From the NCBI RefSeq assembly GCF_000425385.1, contig NZ_AUDI01000015.1, positions 186,001 to 250,000 on the forward strand: DNA of 64,000 bases, given 5' to 3'. This document shows positions 1 through 9,155 of the stretch, one piece after another. The notes under the pieces are model-generated. The model was not told where the DNA came from, made no database searches, and saw only the letters and a list, made by a program, of their open reading frames with translations. Both the position numbers and the translations under genes were made by a program. This DNA is from Pseudoduganella violaceinigra DSM 15887 (GTDB taxonomy: Bacteria; Pseudomonadota; Gammaproteobacteria; Burkholderiales; Burkholderiaceae_D). The stretch's first letter is position 1. Each line of letters starts with the position of its first letter.

Positions 1-461
1 TGCAGAGCGGACTTGACGGCAGTGTTGGAGACGGCGGAAGCGTCGATCTTCCAGGTCATTGCGGTGCCGTTGGTTGGCAGGGTTGGGGTGATCACCACGT
101 TCTTGCCAGACACACCGGTTGCTACGTCAGCAGCGTAGGTCAGGGTGATGATGCCGGCGCCGGTCACGGTCACGGTCGACACTTCTTTGGTCGGGGTGAA
201 GGTGGTTGGGATGCCGCTGTTGGCGTTGGCGGTGTTGCAGTTGGAAACGTCGCCGCCAGCTTCTTGGGCGCAAACAGCCACGGCAGTCTTGATGGAGTCA
301 ACAGCGGTCAGACCGGCAACAGCCTTGGTCTTAGCGGTGTAGTCGGAGTAAGCAGGGATTGCCACTGCTGCCAGAATACCGATGATCGCAACAACGATCA
401 TCAGTTCGATCAGGGTGAAGCCGGCTTGTGCTTGTGCTTTGATAGATTTCATCGATTTCAT
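1..461 (-). CDS. pilA: Type IV major pilin (PilA-like), 3' end outside window
   Basis: Structural subunit of type IV pili, made as a prepilin, cleaved and methylated by PilD and assembled at the inner membrane. About 153 codons are visible and the frame is still open at base 1. After a short basic leader ending in G comes the [20 protein letters not shown] class III signal with Glu5 of the mature protein, then [11 protein letters not shown]. The globular part shown has two cysteines (near CAQEAGGD and NCNTAN). I chose the ATG at 461; an in-frame ATG at 452 would leave an equally functional leader. A sigma-54 promoter lies about 50 bases upstream. The C-terminal disulfide region is missing because the gene runs off the window. 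The family call is very secure. Confidence 0.93.
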   Translation of the reverse strand, partial: MKSMKSIKAQAQAGFTLIELMIVVAIIGILAAVAIPAYSDYTAKTKAVAGLTAVDSIKTAVAVCAQEAGGDVSNCNTANANSGIPTTFTPTKEVSTVTVTGAGIITLTYAADVATGVSGKNVVITPTLPTNGTAMTWKIDASAVSNTAVKSAL

Positions 462-509
462 TTCAATAGATTCCGAAACAGGGTTTTTAAAGTAACGCTA
501 TATCCATAG

Positions 510-525
510 AGCAATCAGCATGCCA
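510..525 (-). promoter_or_regulatory. Sigma-54 promoter of the pilin gene
   Basis: The minus strand reads TGGCATGCTGATTGCT, which matches the -24/-12 pattern TGGCAYR-N4-TTGCW with GG and GC at the required spacing. Transcription would begin near 500, giving a 5' leader of about 40 bases before the ATG at 461. RpoN-dependent pilin promoters activated by PilR are known in Pseudomonas; PilR involvement here is inferred. Confidence 0.8.
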
Positions 526-619
526 GCTTAATAGTTGAGCAAAAAGCGGAAATTTGCCTGAAAAATAAGCAAAATTACACAAGAAGATGACAATTTCTGT
601 ACGGAAAAGGACAAATTTT

Positions 620-644
620 GTCAGCACCGTAGGCCGGCGCTGAC
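620..644 (-). terminator. Hairpin downstream of the FHA gene
   Basis: A 10-bp stem (GTCAGCACCG / CGGCGCTGAC, one G-T pair) with a 5-base loop lies 9 bases after the FHA stop codon. The following minus-strand bases are only moderately T-rich (AAAATTTG), so termination is plausible but the U-tract is poor. Confidence 0.45.
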
Positions 645-652
645 AAAGAATG

Positions 653-1285
653 TCAGGCCGTGGCGCGGAACGCCATGACGATACCGCTCAAGTCGAGGAT
701 ATCGCCGGCTTTCAGGGGCTGGGGCTGGCGCGGCAAGGGTTCGCCATTCAAGAGTGGAGCTTTGTCGCCTTCCACGTGGGCGGCGGAATAGCCATCGATG
801 GCGCGGGCAATCACCACCACTTGAACGCCGGGGCGGCCAAGACTGGTGACGGCCTTGGTCAGGCTCAGGGTTTTGCCGGCATTCGTACCATTCAATACTT
901 CGATATGGCAAAGCGGCAGCTCAGCCATGACCGTGGCCGGCGACGGTGGCACCGGCATGGCCGGGATGGTGGCTGCGGCGGCGGCCAACGGGCGGATGCC
1001 ATCGGAAACGAATTCAAGGTGGTACTTCGCCATCTTGATCACGTCCTTGTTCTGCAGGAAGTGCTTGCCGATGCGGTGGCCGTTGACAAAAGTACCATTC
1101 GTGCTCTGGAGGTCTTCAAGAAAGGAGTCGTCCAGGATGGTGGTGACGATGGCGTGCTCGCCGCTCACGGCAGCGTGATTCAGAACAATGTCGTTATGCT
1201 TGTGGCGGCCAACCGTCATGCGCTCCTTGGTGAGCTGCACGGTTTGCTCAATTACACCTTCCCGCATTACGAGTAGTTTTGCCAA
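653..1285 (-). CDS. FHA domain protein (two forkhead-associated domains)
   Basis: Predicted phosphothreonine-binding scaffold of 210 residues. The N-terminal half has a classical FHA core: MTVGRHKHNDIVL, then SGEHA and LEDLQSTNGTFVNG. The C-terminal half repeats a weaker FHA fold (TSLGRPGVQVVVIARAIDG, SAAHVEGD, PLLNG). I place the start at a TTG (1285), giving LAKLLVMREG, because an AGGAGG ribosome site sits 8 bases upstream. The longer ATG frame (1339) would start inside the sucD terminator. It lies between the pilin gene and sucCD on the same strand, and the terminator between it and sucD argues for its own promoter. The target is unknown; a link to pilus or secretion signalling is a guess from position only. 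Confidence 0.85.
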   Translation of the reverse strand: MAKLLVMREGVIEQTVQLTKERMTVGRHKHNDIVLNHAAVSGEHAIVTTILDDSFLEDLQSTNGTFVNGHRIGKHFLQNKDVIKMAKYHLEFVSDGIRPLAAAAATIPAMPVPPSPATVMAELPLCHIEVLNGTNAGKTLSLTKAVTSLGRPGVQVVVIARAIDGYSAAHVEGDKAPLLNGEPLPRQPQPLKAGDILDLSGIVMAFRATA

Positions 1286-1310
1286 ATCGATATCCTCCTG
1301 GGTAAACGCA

Positions 1311-1334
1311 AACGGGGAGCCGAAGCTCCCCGTT
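1311..1334 (-). terminator. Intrinsic terminator after sucD
   Basis: Perfect 10-bp stem AACGGGGAGC / GCTCCCCGTT with a TTCG tetraloop on the minus strand, 15 bases after the sucD stop, followed by TTGCGTTT. It ends the sucCD transcript and separates it from the FHA gene. Confidence 0.8.
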
Positions 1335-1349
1335 ATCATACAGCTACTA

Positions 1350-2231
1350 TTACAGCATTGCCTTCAACAGACGAGCCATTTCGGATGGATTCTTGGTAAC
1401 TTTAATACCGCAAGCTTCCATGATTTCCAGTTTGGCTTGTGCGGTGTCGGCGCCGCCGGAGATCAGCGCGCCGGCGTGGCCCATACGCTTGCCTGGAGGA
1501 GCAGTGACACCGGCGATGAAGCCGACTACCGGCTTCTTCATATTGTCCTTGATCCAACGGGCTGCATTGGCTTCGTCCGGACCACCGATTTCGCCGATCA
1601 TGATCACCGCGTCGGTGTCAGGATCGTCGTTGAACATGCGCATCACGTCGATGTGCTTCAGGCCGTTGATCGGGTCGCCGCCGATACCGACAGCGGAAGA
1701 CTGGCCCAGGCCCAGTGCGGTCAGCTGGCCGACTGCTTCATAGGTCAGGGTGCCGGAGCGGGAAACCACGCCGATACGACCCTTCTTGTGGATGTGGCCA
1801 GGCATGATGCCGATCTTGATTTCGTCCGGGGTGATCAGACCTGGGCAGTTAGGGCCCAGCAGCAGGGTTTTGGAGCCGGCCTTGGCCATGCGGTCCTTGA
1901 CTTCCATCATGTCGCGCACTGGGATGCCTTCGGTGATGCAGATGGCCAGATCCAGTTCAGCTTCCACGGCTTCCCAGATCGCGGCGGCGGCACCTGCGGG
2001 TGGCACGTAGATCACGGAAACGGTCGCGCCGGTTTCCGATGCGGCTTCCTTGACGGTTGCGTAGATCGGGATGCCTTCGAAATCTTCGCCGGCTTTCTTC
2101 GGGTTCACGCCAGCCACGAAGGCTTCGCGGCCGTTCGCGTAGTCGCGGCACATGCGGGTGTGGAACTGGCCGGTCTTGCCGGTGATGCCCTGGGTGATGA
2201 CTTTGGTGTCTTTATTGATCAGGATAGACAT
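1350..2231 (-). CDS. sucD: Succinate-CoA ligase (ADP-forming), alpha subunit
   Basis: TCA-cycle enzyme subunit (293 residues, usual length) that binds CoA and carries the phosphohistidine in the succinyl-CoA to succinate reaction coupled to ADP or GDP phosphorylation. Seen: Rossmann-type CoA motif GITGKTGQFHT near residue 14, the GPNCPGLI segment mid-protein, and the phosphohistidine loop MGHAGALISGG with His at about 252. It follows sucC with a 13-base gap, so the two are translated from one message and form the heteromer. A strong terminator follows. The assignment is unambiguous. Confidence 0.98.
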   Translation of the reverse strand: MSILINKDTKVITQGITGKTGQFHTRMCRDYANGREAFVAGVNPKKAGEDFEGIPIYATVKEAASETGATVSVIYVPPAGAAAAIWEAVEAELDLAICITEGIPVRDMMEVKDRMAKAGSKTLLLGPNCPGLITPDEIKIGIMPGHIHKKGRIGVVSRSGTLTYEAVGQLTALGLGQSSAVGIGGDPINGLKHIDVMRMFNDDPDTDAVIMIGEIGGPDEANAARWIKDNMKKPVVGFIAGVTAPPGKRMGHAGALISGGADTAQAKLEIMEACGIKVTKNPSEMARLLKAML

Positions 2232-2244
2232 AGTGATTCCTTAA

Positions 2245-3411
2245 TTATTTACCTGCAGCGGCGGCAACGACGGCCTTGGCTGCATCTTCCATGGTGTCGG
2301 CGGCGATGATCGGCAGGCCGGAGTCCGCCAGCATCTTCTTGCCCAGGTCTTCGTTGGTGCCCTTCATGCGGACCACCAGCGGTACTTGCAGGGACACGGC
2401 CTTGGAAGCGGTGATCACGCCTTCGGCGATCACGTCGCAGCGCATGATGCCGCCGAAGATGTTCACCAGGATCGCTTTCAGGTCCGGGTTCTTCAGCATG
2501 ATCTTGAACGCTTCGGTCACTTTCTCGGCCGTTGCGCCACCGCCCACGTCCAGGAAGTTGGCAGGCTCGCCGCCGAACAGCTTGATGGTGTCCATGGTGG
2601 CCATGGCCAGGCCGGCGCCGTTCACCAGGCAGCCGATGTTGCCGTCCAGGGAGATGTAGGCCAGGTCGAATTTCGATGCTTCGACTTCAGCTGGATCTTC
2701 TTCGTCCAGGTCGCGGTATGCCACGATTTCCGGGCGACGGAACAGGGCGTTGGCGTCGAAGTTGAACTTGGCGTCCAGGGCGATGATCTTGCCGGAGCCG
2801 GTCACGATCAGCGGGTTGATTTCGGCCAGGGAAGCGTCGGTTTCCCAGTAGGCTTTGTACAGGCCTTGCAGGTTGGCCACCGCGTCGGCGATCGAACCTT
2901 CCGGCACGCCGATCTTGCGGGCCACGTCGGCGGCGTCAGCGTCGGTCAGGCCGGTGGCTGGATCGATCACGACGTTGTGAATCAGTTCAGGGTGCTTTTC
3001 AGCGACTTCTTCGATGTCCATGCCGCCTTCGGAGGAAGCCATCAGGACAACGCGCTGGGTCACGCGGTCGGTCACCAGGGAAACGTAGAGTTCCTTCTTG
3101 ATGTCGGCGCCTTCTTCGATCATCAGGCGGCGCACTTTCTGGCCTTCAGGGCCGGTCTGGTGGGTCACCAGCTGCATGCCCATGATCTGGTCGGCGTATT
3201 CCTTCACCTGTTCCAGCGACTTGGCAACTTTCACGCCGCCGCCTTTACCACGGCCACCAGCATGGATCTGTGCCTTCACGACCCAGACTGGGCCGCCCAG
3301 GGTTTCAGCAGCTTTGACTGCGTCTTCCACGGACATGCACGGAATGCCGCGCGGTACGGTCACTCCGAATTTTCGGAGGATTTCTTTGCCTTGATACTCA
3401 TGGATTTTCAT
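2245..3411 (-). CDS. sucC: Succinate-CoA ligase (ADP-forming), beta subunit
   Basis: ATP-grasp subunit of 388 residues that binds nucleotide and partners SucD. It opens [17 protein letters not shown], typical of the family, with ATP-grasp features ([18 protein letters not shown]) and the ligase-CoA domain ([13 protein letters not shown]) near the C-terminus. The frame stays open upstream to 3615, but the ATG at 3411 is right: it has a GAAGGGAAAG ribosome site and matches the family N-terminus. It lies 52 bases downstream of the DUF2889 gene, with which it may be co-transcribed. Confidence 0.98.
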   Translation of the reverse strand: MKIHEYQGKEILRKFGVTVPRGIPCMSVEDAVKAAETLGGPVWVVKAQIHAGGRGKGGGVKVAKSLEQVKEYADQIMGMQLVTHQTGPEGQKVRRLMIEEGADIKKELYVSLVTDRVTQRVVLMASSEGGMDIEEVAEKHPELIHNVVIDPATGLTDADAADVARKIGVPEGSIADAVANLQGLYKAYWETDASLAEINPLIVTGSGKIIALDAKFNFDANALFRRPEIVAYRDLDEEDPAEVEASKFDLAYISLDGNIGCLVNGAGLAMATMDTIKLFGGEPANFLDVGGGATAEKVTEAFKIMLKNPDLKAILVNIFGGIMRCDVIAEGVITASKAVSLQVPLVVRMKGTNEDLGKKMLADSGLPIIAADTMEDAAKAVVAAAAGK

Positions 3412-3463
3412 GCTGGCTTTCCCTTCTTTCGAATCATTTGAATAGTAGTATTTTGTACAGCAC

Positions 3464-4030
3464 CTAAGCTGCTTCCGTCTTGCTGACGACCCAGCGCGGG
3501 TAGAACTCGGCAACTGCCCCGCCATCGGTCCTGAGGGCGTGGCACTTATCAAGTTGGAACGGTTTTTCTGTCGCGGTGCTGGAGCGCTCGTTGACCGGCC
3601 AGACATCGTTGGCAAAGGCTTGCACGGCTGCCGTCGGCAGCACCTGGGCCAATTCTGTCAGGTGGGTACAGCCTTGCACACCGGCCAGCCTGTCCTTGAG
3701 CGCCTGGCGGAACCCCTGCAGCAGGTTCAGGCCGATCAAGGCTTTGTAGGCCGGGCCGATCGTGTCGCAATGGCCAGGATAAGGAACGGCGTCCGAACAC
3801 GCTTCGGCATCGACGATGGTCAGCTGCTTATCGACGGTCACGCGCAGCCACAGGTCGTGCAGGGCTTGATTTGCCTTGCGCGGGCCGGATGCCAGCATGG
3901 TGTCGAAGGATTTGATGTCCGTGATATGGGCGTCAAGATCCCACAGGCCATCCTCGCGCGCGAACGCCTGGATGTCTATGGCGCGCGTATGCCGCAGCGC
4001 GCGTCGGGAGACTGGATTTGACAGGGACAT
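3464..4030 (-). CDS. DUF2889 domain protein
   Basis: Uncharacterised cytoplasmic protein of 188 residues. The N-terminus [19 protein letters not shown] followed by a glycine/aspartate-rich strand ([18 protein letters not shown]) is the DUF2889 signature. Cysteines occur in [18 protein letters not shown], a conserved family segment. I chose ATG 4030; a TTG at 4048 is possible but adds residues absent from the family. It sits just upstream of sucC in the same direction. No function is established, and the fixed position beside sucCD in this lineage is recalled rather than tested. Confidence 0.8.
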   Translation of the reverse strand: MSLSNPVSRRALRHTRAIDIQAFAREDGLWDLDAHITDIKSFDTMLASGPRKANQALHDLWLRVTVDKQLTIVDAEACSDAVPYPGHCDTIGPAYKALIGLNLLQGFRQALKDRLAGVQGCTHLTELAQVLPTAAVQAFANDVWPVNERSSTATEKPFQLDKCHALRTDGGAVAEFYPRWVVSKTEAA

Positions 4031-4169
4031 AAGACCGATGCCACTCAAAAGTGGCCAAAATTATAAGCAGCTAATCAGTACGCCGCAGCTTCTACGGACA
4101 ACCACCGCACCCGCGGTGCTGCATAAAACTGCAAAAGTGTAGCACACTGCGCATGGCCTGAGAAATTGA

Positions 4170-4730
4170 CGCTCAGCGAAGCGTTTCGTAGTCGGCCTTT
4201 TCCATCAGGTCGACCTGGACTTCGCGCCGGCCTTCGCGGAACTGCGGCGAGGCGACACTGCGCTGCGGCTCGCGGCCCTCCCAGGCCACGCCGCCCACGT
4301 CCAGCATGGTTGCAAACATGCTGCTGTGGCTGATCTTGCGCTGGCGGTAGGCCGGGTTCATCCAGATGATCAGCGGCACGTGGATGTCGGCAATGGTCGG
4401 TGGCCGGAGACTGTTCATTGCACAGTTCAGCGATGACGCTGGCGAGGAAGCGGTCAGCTTCCACCACCGTATTGTCTAAGAATTGATGGTTGCCGCCTTG
4501 TCGCTCGCACGCGGCGTCTCAATGCCGAGGTCAAGCATGGTCGGCGTGAAGACGCGGGGCGCCGCCTCATAACGATCTTCATACGGAATATGGCTGCCAT
4601 GCATATGCAACACGGCAAATTGGCGCGGCCCGCCCCGATGCACACAGGAGCTGAACATGGGCAGCAAGCTGGCATCGGTGCGCATATGGAAGTCCTGCGC
4701 ATCCACGCCATACTCCAGCACGTCCGCGCT
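4170..4730 (-). pseudogene. Phosphoethanolamine transferase/sulfatase remnant (EptA-like)
   Basis: Three minus-strand reading-frame pieces together spell the C-terminal catalytic domain of an alkaline-phosphatase-superfamily phosphoethanolamine transferase. First, about 4476-4721: FHMRTDASLLPMFSS then VLHMHGSHIPYEDRYEAAP, the HxxGSHxPY motif. After a stop, about 4420-4474 in another frame: DNTVVEADRFLASVIAEL. Then 4173-4418: VPLIIWMNPAYRQ to a natural stop. Just upstream (4740-4820) a hydrophobic stretch may be a relic of the N-terminal membrane domain, implying a large internal deletion. Intact family members are about 500-550 residues. Lipid A modification is therefore a lost function here. 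The rest of 4031-4958 shows no other gene. Confidence 0.7.
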
Positions 4731-4958
4731 GCGGCCTATTCAATCAGCGGCGGCAGCACAACAAACGGCGCGGCCAGTCATCAACGAGAAGGCGGCAACC
4801 GCAAAAGCGGCGCCGGAGCCCCTAAAGCTGGTCGGTACAGAGCGCGGTTAGGCTAGGCAGCCGGAGCCACAGGGTCAGGATTAATGCTTTAATACGGGCG
4901 CCGCGCATTTAACGCATTTTCCCAAAACGAACCATTACAGCGTGAGCGTGACGAACGC

Positions 4959-5417
4959 TTAAAAGTCCTCGTCCGGCATGCTGCCTTTCATGGCGGCGCG
5001 GATGGCCTTCTGGGAGAAACCGCGCGACATCAGGAAACGCAGTTGTTTCTGGCGGCCTTCGGGGTCGTCGGCCACGGCGCCGAATTTGCGGCGCCAAACC
5101 TCGCAGCACCGCTCGACTTCGTCTTCCTTCAAGCCCTCTTTGACTTCTGCCAGCATCTCGCCGCCGATGCCGTGGTGCTGCAATTCGGCCACGATGCGGC
5201 TGTTGCCGTAACGGGCGGCCCGGCGGTGCACCAGGTTTTCGGAGAAGCGCTCTTCCGAGAGCCACTTGTTCTGTTCGAGGAAATTCAGGAGGGCGTCGAT
5301 GTCGTCGCCCTCTTCCGCGTGGCGTTGCAGCTTGCGGGCCAGTTCGAGGCGGCTGTGCTCGCGCTGGCTTAACAAGCGCAGGGCGCGGGCTTTGAGGGTG
5401 GGTTTGGGGAGGGGCAT
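4959..5417 (-). CDS. recX: Regulatory protein RecX
   Basis: Small helical protein of 152 residues that binds RecA filaments and inhibits RecA extension, ATPase and coprotease activity. It shows the RecX three-helix repeat pattern: [19 protein letters not shown], then [24 protein letters not shown] and a C-terminal [16 protein letters not shown]. It lies directly downstream of recA on the same strand, the usual arrangement, separated by 77 bases containing a palindromic repeat that could attenuate read-through. Expression is probably tied to recA induction. Confidence 0.95.
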   Translation of the reverse strand: MPLPKPTLKARALRLLSQREHSRLELARKLQRHAEEGDDIDALLNFLEQNKWLSEERFSENLVHRRAARYGNSRIVAELQHHGIGGEMLAEVKEGLKEDEVERCCEVWRRKFGAVADDPEGRQKQLRFLMSRGFSQKAIRAAMKGSMPDEDF

Positions 5418-5440
5418 GGCATTTCTAAAACCGCCAGACC

Positions 5441-5467
5441 GGTGTCAGACCCGCAGGGTCAGACACC
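5441..5467. repeat. Palindromic intergenic repeat, copy 1 (GGTCNGACCC family)
   Basis: Inverted repeat GGTGTCAGACCC / GGGTCAGACACC with a 3-base loop and one central mismatch, between recA and recX. Related elements occur at 28898-28923 and 62311-62340. It may act as a REP-like processing or attenuation element in the recA-recX message. Confidence 0.6.
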
Positions 5468-5494
5468 TGAGACGCAGCGGCCACGGGCCAGGGT

Positions 5495-6574
5495 TCAGTC
5501 GACCGCTTTGAGTTTCGGCGCCGGTGCTTCGACGCCGTCGTCGGCCACAGCCGGCAGCTCGCGCACGCCCAGTGCCGCACGCACCTTGTTCTCGATTTCG
5601 CGCGCCAGAGCTGGGCGCTCTTTCAGGAAGGTGCGGGCGTTGTCCTTGCCCTGGCCGATACGCTCGCCGCCATAGCTGTACCAGGAGCCCGACTTCTCGA
5701 CGATCTTGGCTTCCACGCCCAGGTCGATGATCTCGCCTTCGCGCGAAGTGCCTTCTCCATACAGGATGTCGAAGTGGGCTTCCTTGAATGGCGGCGCAAT
5801 CTTGTTCTTGACGACCTTGACCTTGGTTTCGTTGCCGATCACTTCGTCGCCCGACTTGATCGAGCCGGTGCGGCGGATGTCCAGGCGCACGGAGGCGTAA
5901 AATTTCAGCGCATTGCCGCCGGTGGTGGTTTCCGGCGAGCCGAACATCACGCCGATCTTCATACGGATCTGGTTAATGAAGATCACCAGGGTGTTGGTGC
6001 GGTTGATGGTGCCGGTCAGCTTGCGCAGCGCCTGGGACATCAGGCGCGCCTGCAGGCCTGGCAGGGAATCGCCCATATCGCCTTCGATTTCCGCTTTCGG
6101 GGTCAGCGCGGCGACCGAGTCGACCACGATCAGGTCGACGGAACCGGAGCGCACCAGCGCGTCGCAGATTTCCAGGGCCTGTTCGCCGGTGTCCGGCTGG
6201 GAGATCAGCAGCTCGTGCAGGTTGACGCCCAATTTCTGCGCGTAGGTGACGTCCAGCGCGTGTTCCGCGTCGATGAAGGCGCAGGTGCCGCCCAGCTTCT
6301 GCATTTCAGCGATCGCTTGCAGGGTCAGGGTGGTTTTACCGGACGACTCAGGACCGTAGATTTCCACCACGCGGCCGCGTGGCAGGCCGCCGACGCCCAG
6401 CGCGATATCCAGGCCCAGGGAGCCGGTGGAGACAGTCTGCACTTCCTCGATCGGGGCCGATGCGTCCATGCGCATCACGGAGCCTTTGCCAAACTGCTTT
6501 TCAATCTGGGCCAGTGCGGCCGCCAGGGCCTTGGCTTTTTCCGATGCAGGTACTACGCCTTTTTTGTCGTCCAT
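5495..6574 (-). CDS. recA: Recombinase A
   Basis: DNA strand-exchange ATPase and SOS coprotease, 359 residues, cytoplasmic. It shows the Walker A GPESSGKT at about 74-81, the [15 protein letters not shown] region, Walker B-like [14 protein letters not shown], and the loop 1/2 region with [19 protein letters not shown] and [13 protein letters not shown]. The start is the ATG giving [18 protein letters not shown] (6574); the frame is open further upstream but has no RecA homology there. A promoter overlapped by a LexA box precedes it, and recX follows. Confidence 0.99.
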   Translation of the reverse strand: MDDKKGVVPASEKAKALAAALAQIEKQFGKGSVMRMDASAPIEEVQTVSTGSLGLDIALGVGGLPRGRVVEIYGPESSGKTTLTLQAIAEMQKLGGTCAFIDAEHALDVTYAQKLGVNLHELLISQPDTGEQALEICDALVRSGSVDLIVVDSVAALTPKAEIEGDMGDSLPGLQARLMSQALRKLTGTINRTNTLVIFINQIRMKIGVMFGSPETTTGGNALKFYASVRLDIRRTGSIKSGDEVIGNETKVKVVKNKIAPPFKEAHFDILYGEGTSREGEIIDLGVEAKIVEKSGSWYSYGGERIGQGKDNARTFLKERPALAREIENKVRAALGVRELPAVADDGVEAPAPKLKAVD

Positions 6575-6625
6575 GATGTTCTTTCGCGCTAGATAAATTG
6601 GGTCACTACGTTGCGTACAGGTGAT

Positions 6626-6654
6626 ACTGTATAAAAAACCAGTGCTTTTGACAA
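6626..6654 (-). promoter_or_regulatory. recA promoter (sigma-70) with overlapping LexA box
   Basis: On the minus strand a -35 TTGTCA (6654-6649) is followed after 17 bases by a -10 TACAGT (6631-6626). An SOS box CTGTATAAAAAACCAG (6627-6642, plus-strand reading) overlaps the spacer and -10. It fits CTGT-N8-ACAG with one mismatch. LexA bound here would occlude RNA polymerase until DNA damage. The box is also 65 bases upstream of the divergent response-regulator gene. Confidence 0.75.
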
Positions 6655-6707
6655 GCCCCTTTTTGCAAACTTTGCGAAATATCAAATAGCTAGAGTACAG
6701 TAACCGT

Positions 6708-7400
6708 ATGCGTATCCTTTTAGCCGAAGATGACAGCGTCCTCGCGGACGGCCTGACGCGCTCCCTGCGCCAGTCCGGCTATGCGATCGATTGCGTAAAC
6801 AACGGGCAGGAGGCCGACACCGCCCTGTCGACCCAGGAATTCGACCTGCTGATCCTGGATCTGGGCCTGCCCAAGCTGTCCGGCCTGGAAGTGCTGCGCC
6901 GCCTGCGCGCCCGCAACTCCCTGCTGCCGGTGCTGATCCTGACGGCCGCCGATTCGGTGGAACAGCGGGTCAACGGCCTCGACCTGGGCGCCGACGATTA
7001 CATGGCCAAGCCTTTCGCCCTGTCGGAACTGGAAGCGCGGGTGCGCGCCCTGACCCGGCGCGGCCAGGGCGGCGGCGCCACCGTGGTCAGGCACGGCCCC
7101 CTCAGCTACGACCAGGTCGGCCGCAGCGCCTATATCAATGAGCAGATGCTGGACCTGTCGGCGCGCGAACTGGGCCTGCTGGAAATCCTGCTGGCCCGCA
7201 CCGGCCGCCTGGTATCGAAGGAACAGCTGGTCGACCACCTGTGCGAATGGGGCGAGGAGGTCAGCAACAACGCCATCGAGGTGTATGTGCACCGCCTGCG
7301 CAAGAAGATTGAAGTGGGCGGCATCCGCATCGCCACCGTGCGCGGCCTGGGCTACTGCCTGGAAAAATTCAACCCGCCCCAGGCTCCGGCTTCCAAGTGA
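6708..7400 (+). CDS. OmpR/PhoB-family response regulator
   Basis: DNA-binding two-component regulator of 230 residues. The receiver domain (1-115) has acidic pair DD 8-9, phosphoacceptor D51 in [10 protein letters not shown]79 and K101 in MAKPFAL. The C-terminal winged helix (about 130-222) ends in ELGLLEILL...[10 protein letters not shown]...[10 protein letters not shown]. The receiver resembles the QseB/TctD branch. The kinase starts in the GTGA overlap at its stop, and a symporter pair follows, so the likely regulon includes that transporter. The promoter region is shared with divergent recA and its LexA box. Confidence 0.93.
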   Translation: MRILLAEDDSVLADGLTRSLRQSGYAIDCVNNGQEADTALSTQEFDLLILDLGLPKLSGLEVLRRLRARNSLLPVLILTAADSVEQRVNGLDLGADDYMAKPFALSELEARVRALTRRGQGGGATVVRHGPLSYDQVGRSAYINEQMLDLSARELGLLEILLARTGRLVSKEQLVDHLCEWGEEVSNNAIEVYVHRLRKKIEVGGIRIATVRGLGYCLEKFNPPQAPASK

Positions 7401-8911
7401 ACGGCGAGCCCCAAGCCGCCGCATGGGAGCATGCTCCGGCCGCCGAAGAAAACGAGATCCAGCACTCGCTGTTCGGCGAGATCCTGGACTGGATGCTGGC
7501 CCCCCTGCTGCTGCTCTGGCCCATGAGCATCGCCATCACCTACCTGGTCGCCAAATCCATCGCCAACCAGCCCTTCGACCACGCGCTGGAAGACACTGTC
7601 ACAGTGCTGGCGCAGCAGGTGCGCGAAGTGGACGGCGCCATCGCCAGCCTGCCCGGCGCGGCGCGCGACATCCTGCGCGCCGACGACGTCGACAATATCT
7701 TCTACCAGGTCGCCAGCCCGTCCGGCGCCCATGTGGACGGCGACCGCGACCTGCCGGCGCCGCCGAAGCAGGACCCGGAGCAGCAGGATATCCGCGCCGG
7801 CACGGTCCTGTTCCGCAGCGCCACCTTGCACGGCACGCCGATCCGCATCGCCTGGACCTTTGTCAACCTGGAGGAAGACAAGGCGCTGCCGCAGCGCCTG
7901 GCCCTGGTGCAGGTGGGCGAGACGCTGGAAAAGCGCGCCAAGCTGGCCAATGAAATCATCAAGGGCGTGATCCTGCCGCAATTCATCATCCTGCCCATCG
8001 TGCTGGCCCTGGTGTGGTTCGCCCTGTCGCGCGGCCTGCTGCCGCTGCGCGAGCTGCAGGAGCGCATCCGCGCCCGCCCGTCCGACGACCTGAGCCCGAT
8101 CCCGCCGCGCCAGGTGCCGGAGGAAATCACGCCGCTGGTCAAATCGCTCAATGACATGCTGGAACGCCTCAAGCTGTCGATCGATATGCAAAAGCGCTTC
8201 ATCGCCGATGCGGCGCACCAGATGAAAACTCCGCTGGCGGGCATGCGCACCCAGTCGGAGCTGGCGCTGCGCCAGACCGACCAGGCCGAGGTGCACCGCT
8301 CGCTGGAGCAGCTGGCCAAGTCCTCGGAAGCTGCCACGCGCCTGGTCAACCAGCTGCTGGCCCTGGCGCGCGCGGAAAACCAGCCGCAGGCCGGCGCCGC
8401 CATGCAGGCCCTCGAACTGGGCGAGCTGGCGCGCGGCACGGTGCACGACTGGGTGCAGGCATCGTTCAGCGCCGGCATCGACCTGGGCTACGAGCCGGCC
8501 GCGCTGGATGTGCCGATCGCCGGCAACGCGGTGATGCTGCGTGAAATGCTGTCCAACCTGATCGACAACGCGCTGCGCTACACGCCGCGTGGCAGCGCCG
8601 TCACGGTCAGAGTGCGCAGCACCCAGGAGCAGGCCTTGCTCGAGGTGGAGGACAACGGCCCGGGCATCCCGGCGGCCGAGCGCGGCCACGTGTTCGAGCG
8701 CTTCTACCGCATCCTGGGCAGCAACGCCGAGGGTTCGGGCCTGGGCCTGGCCATCGTGCGCGAAGTGGCGCAGCAGCACGGCGCGGAAACTGACCTGTTC
8801 GCCAACCCGCGCGCCACCGATCCGAAACATCCGGGCTGCCTGTTCCGCGTCAGCTTCCCGCTGCGCGCGCCCGAGCAACCCGCTGGCGATGAGGTACCGC
8901 ATTTTGGATAA
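7397..8911 (+). CDS. Sensor histidine kinase (TctE/QseC-like)
   Basis: Membrane sensor kinase of 504 residues starting at a GTG that overlaps the regulator stop codon. Two transmembrane segments (about 33-53 and 191-211) bracket a periplasmic domain of about 135 residues. A HAMP-like linker follows, then HisKA with H274 in FIADAAHQMKTPLAG, and an HATPase with N-box MLSNLIDNALRYTP, G1 DNGPGIP, the FERFYR F-box and G2 GSGLGLAIV. The periplasmic part resembles the TctE N-terminal sensor, which in known cases senses carboxylates; that ligand is inference. It overlaps the downstream symporter subunit by 23 bases. Confidence 0.93.
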   Translation: MNGEPQAAAWEHAPAAEENEIQHSLFGEILDWMLAPLLLLWPMSIAITYLVAKSIANQPFDHALEDTVTVLAQQVREVDGAIASLPGAARDILRADDVDNIFYQVASPSGAHVDGDRDLPAPPKQDPEQQDIRAGTVLFRSATLHGTPIRIAWTFVNLEEDKALPQRLALVQVGETLEKRAKLANEIIKGVILPQFIILPIVLALVWFALSRGLLPLRELQERIRARPSDDLSPIPPRQVPEEITPLVKSLNDMLERLKLSIDMQKRFIADAAHQMKTPLAGMRTQSELALRQTDQAEVHRSLEQLAKSSEAATRLVNQLLALARAENQPQAGAAMQALELGELARGTVHDWVQASFSAGIDLGYEPAALDVPIAGNAVMLREMLSNLIDNALRYTPRGSAVTVRVRSTQEQALLEVEDNGPGIPAAERGHVFERFYRILGSNAEGSGLGLAIVREVAQQHGAETDLFANPRATDPKHPGCLFRVSFPLRAPEQPAGDEVPHFG

Positions 8912-9155
8912 GCTCGAGCGCCATTGGCGCCGCGTGCGCCGCATGACCGGCTGGCTACTGGCGGCCTGGCTGCTGTCGACTTTCTGCATCGTCTTCTTCG
9001 CCCGCGAGCTGAACGGGCTGACCATCTTCGGCTGGCCGCTCTCCTTCTATCTGGCGGCGCAGGGCGCTTCGCTGACCTACCTGGCCATCATCGGCTTCTA
9101 CGCCTGGCGCATGCGTGCGCTGGAGCGGCGCTACCACGCCGAGGGGGAAGCGTGA
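8889..9155 (+). CDS. Sodium/substrate symporter small subunit (DUF4212)
   Basis: An 88-residue membrane protein with two hydrophobic helices (about 21-40 and 51-73) separated by FFARELNGLTIFGWPLSFY, the characteristic DUF4212 segment. Such proteins are encoded directly before large SSS-family symporters and are thought to be their accessory subunits. The start is uncertain: ATG 8889 lies inside the kinase gene, and a TTG at 8904 would shorten it by five residues. Its stop overlaps the GTG of the symporter gene (GTGA), so the four genes 6708-11188 form one tightly coupled operon. Confidence 0.85.
   Translation: MRYRILDKLERHWRRVRRMTGWLLAAWLLSTFCIVFFARELNGLTIFGWPLSFYLAAQGASLTYLAIIGFYAWRMRALERRYHAEGEA

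Noticed and set aside
1285-1339. ATG start at 1339 for the FHA gene
   Set aside because: It would place the start region in the sucD terminator and has no ribosome site; the TTG at 1285 follows AGGAGG.
1188-2309. 373-codon open frame antisense to sucD
   Set aside because: Mirror frame of a GC-rich gene; composition is His/Asp/Gly-rich with no family pattern and the opposite strand is certain sucD.
6617-6630. ACAG-N6-CTGT in the recA upstream region as a second LexA box
   Set aside because: Half-sites are in the wrong orientation and spacing; only CTGT-N8-CCAG at 6627-6642 fits.
7352-9025. 557-codon minus-strand frame across the sensor kinase region
   Set aside because: Repetitive Arg/Gln/His-rich translation; the plus strand carries kinase motifs in order.
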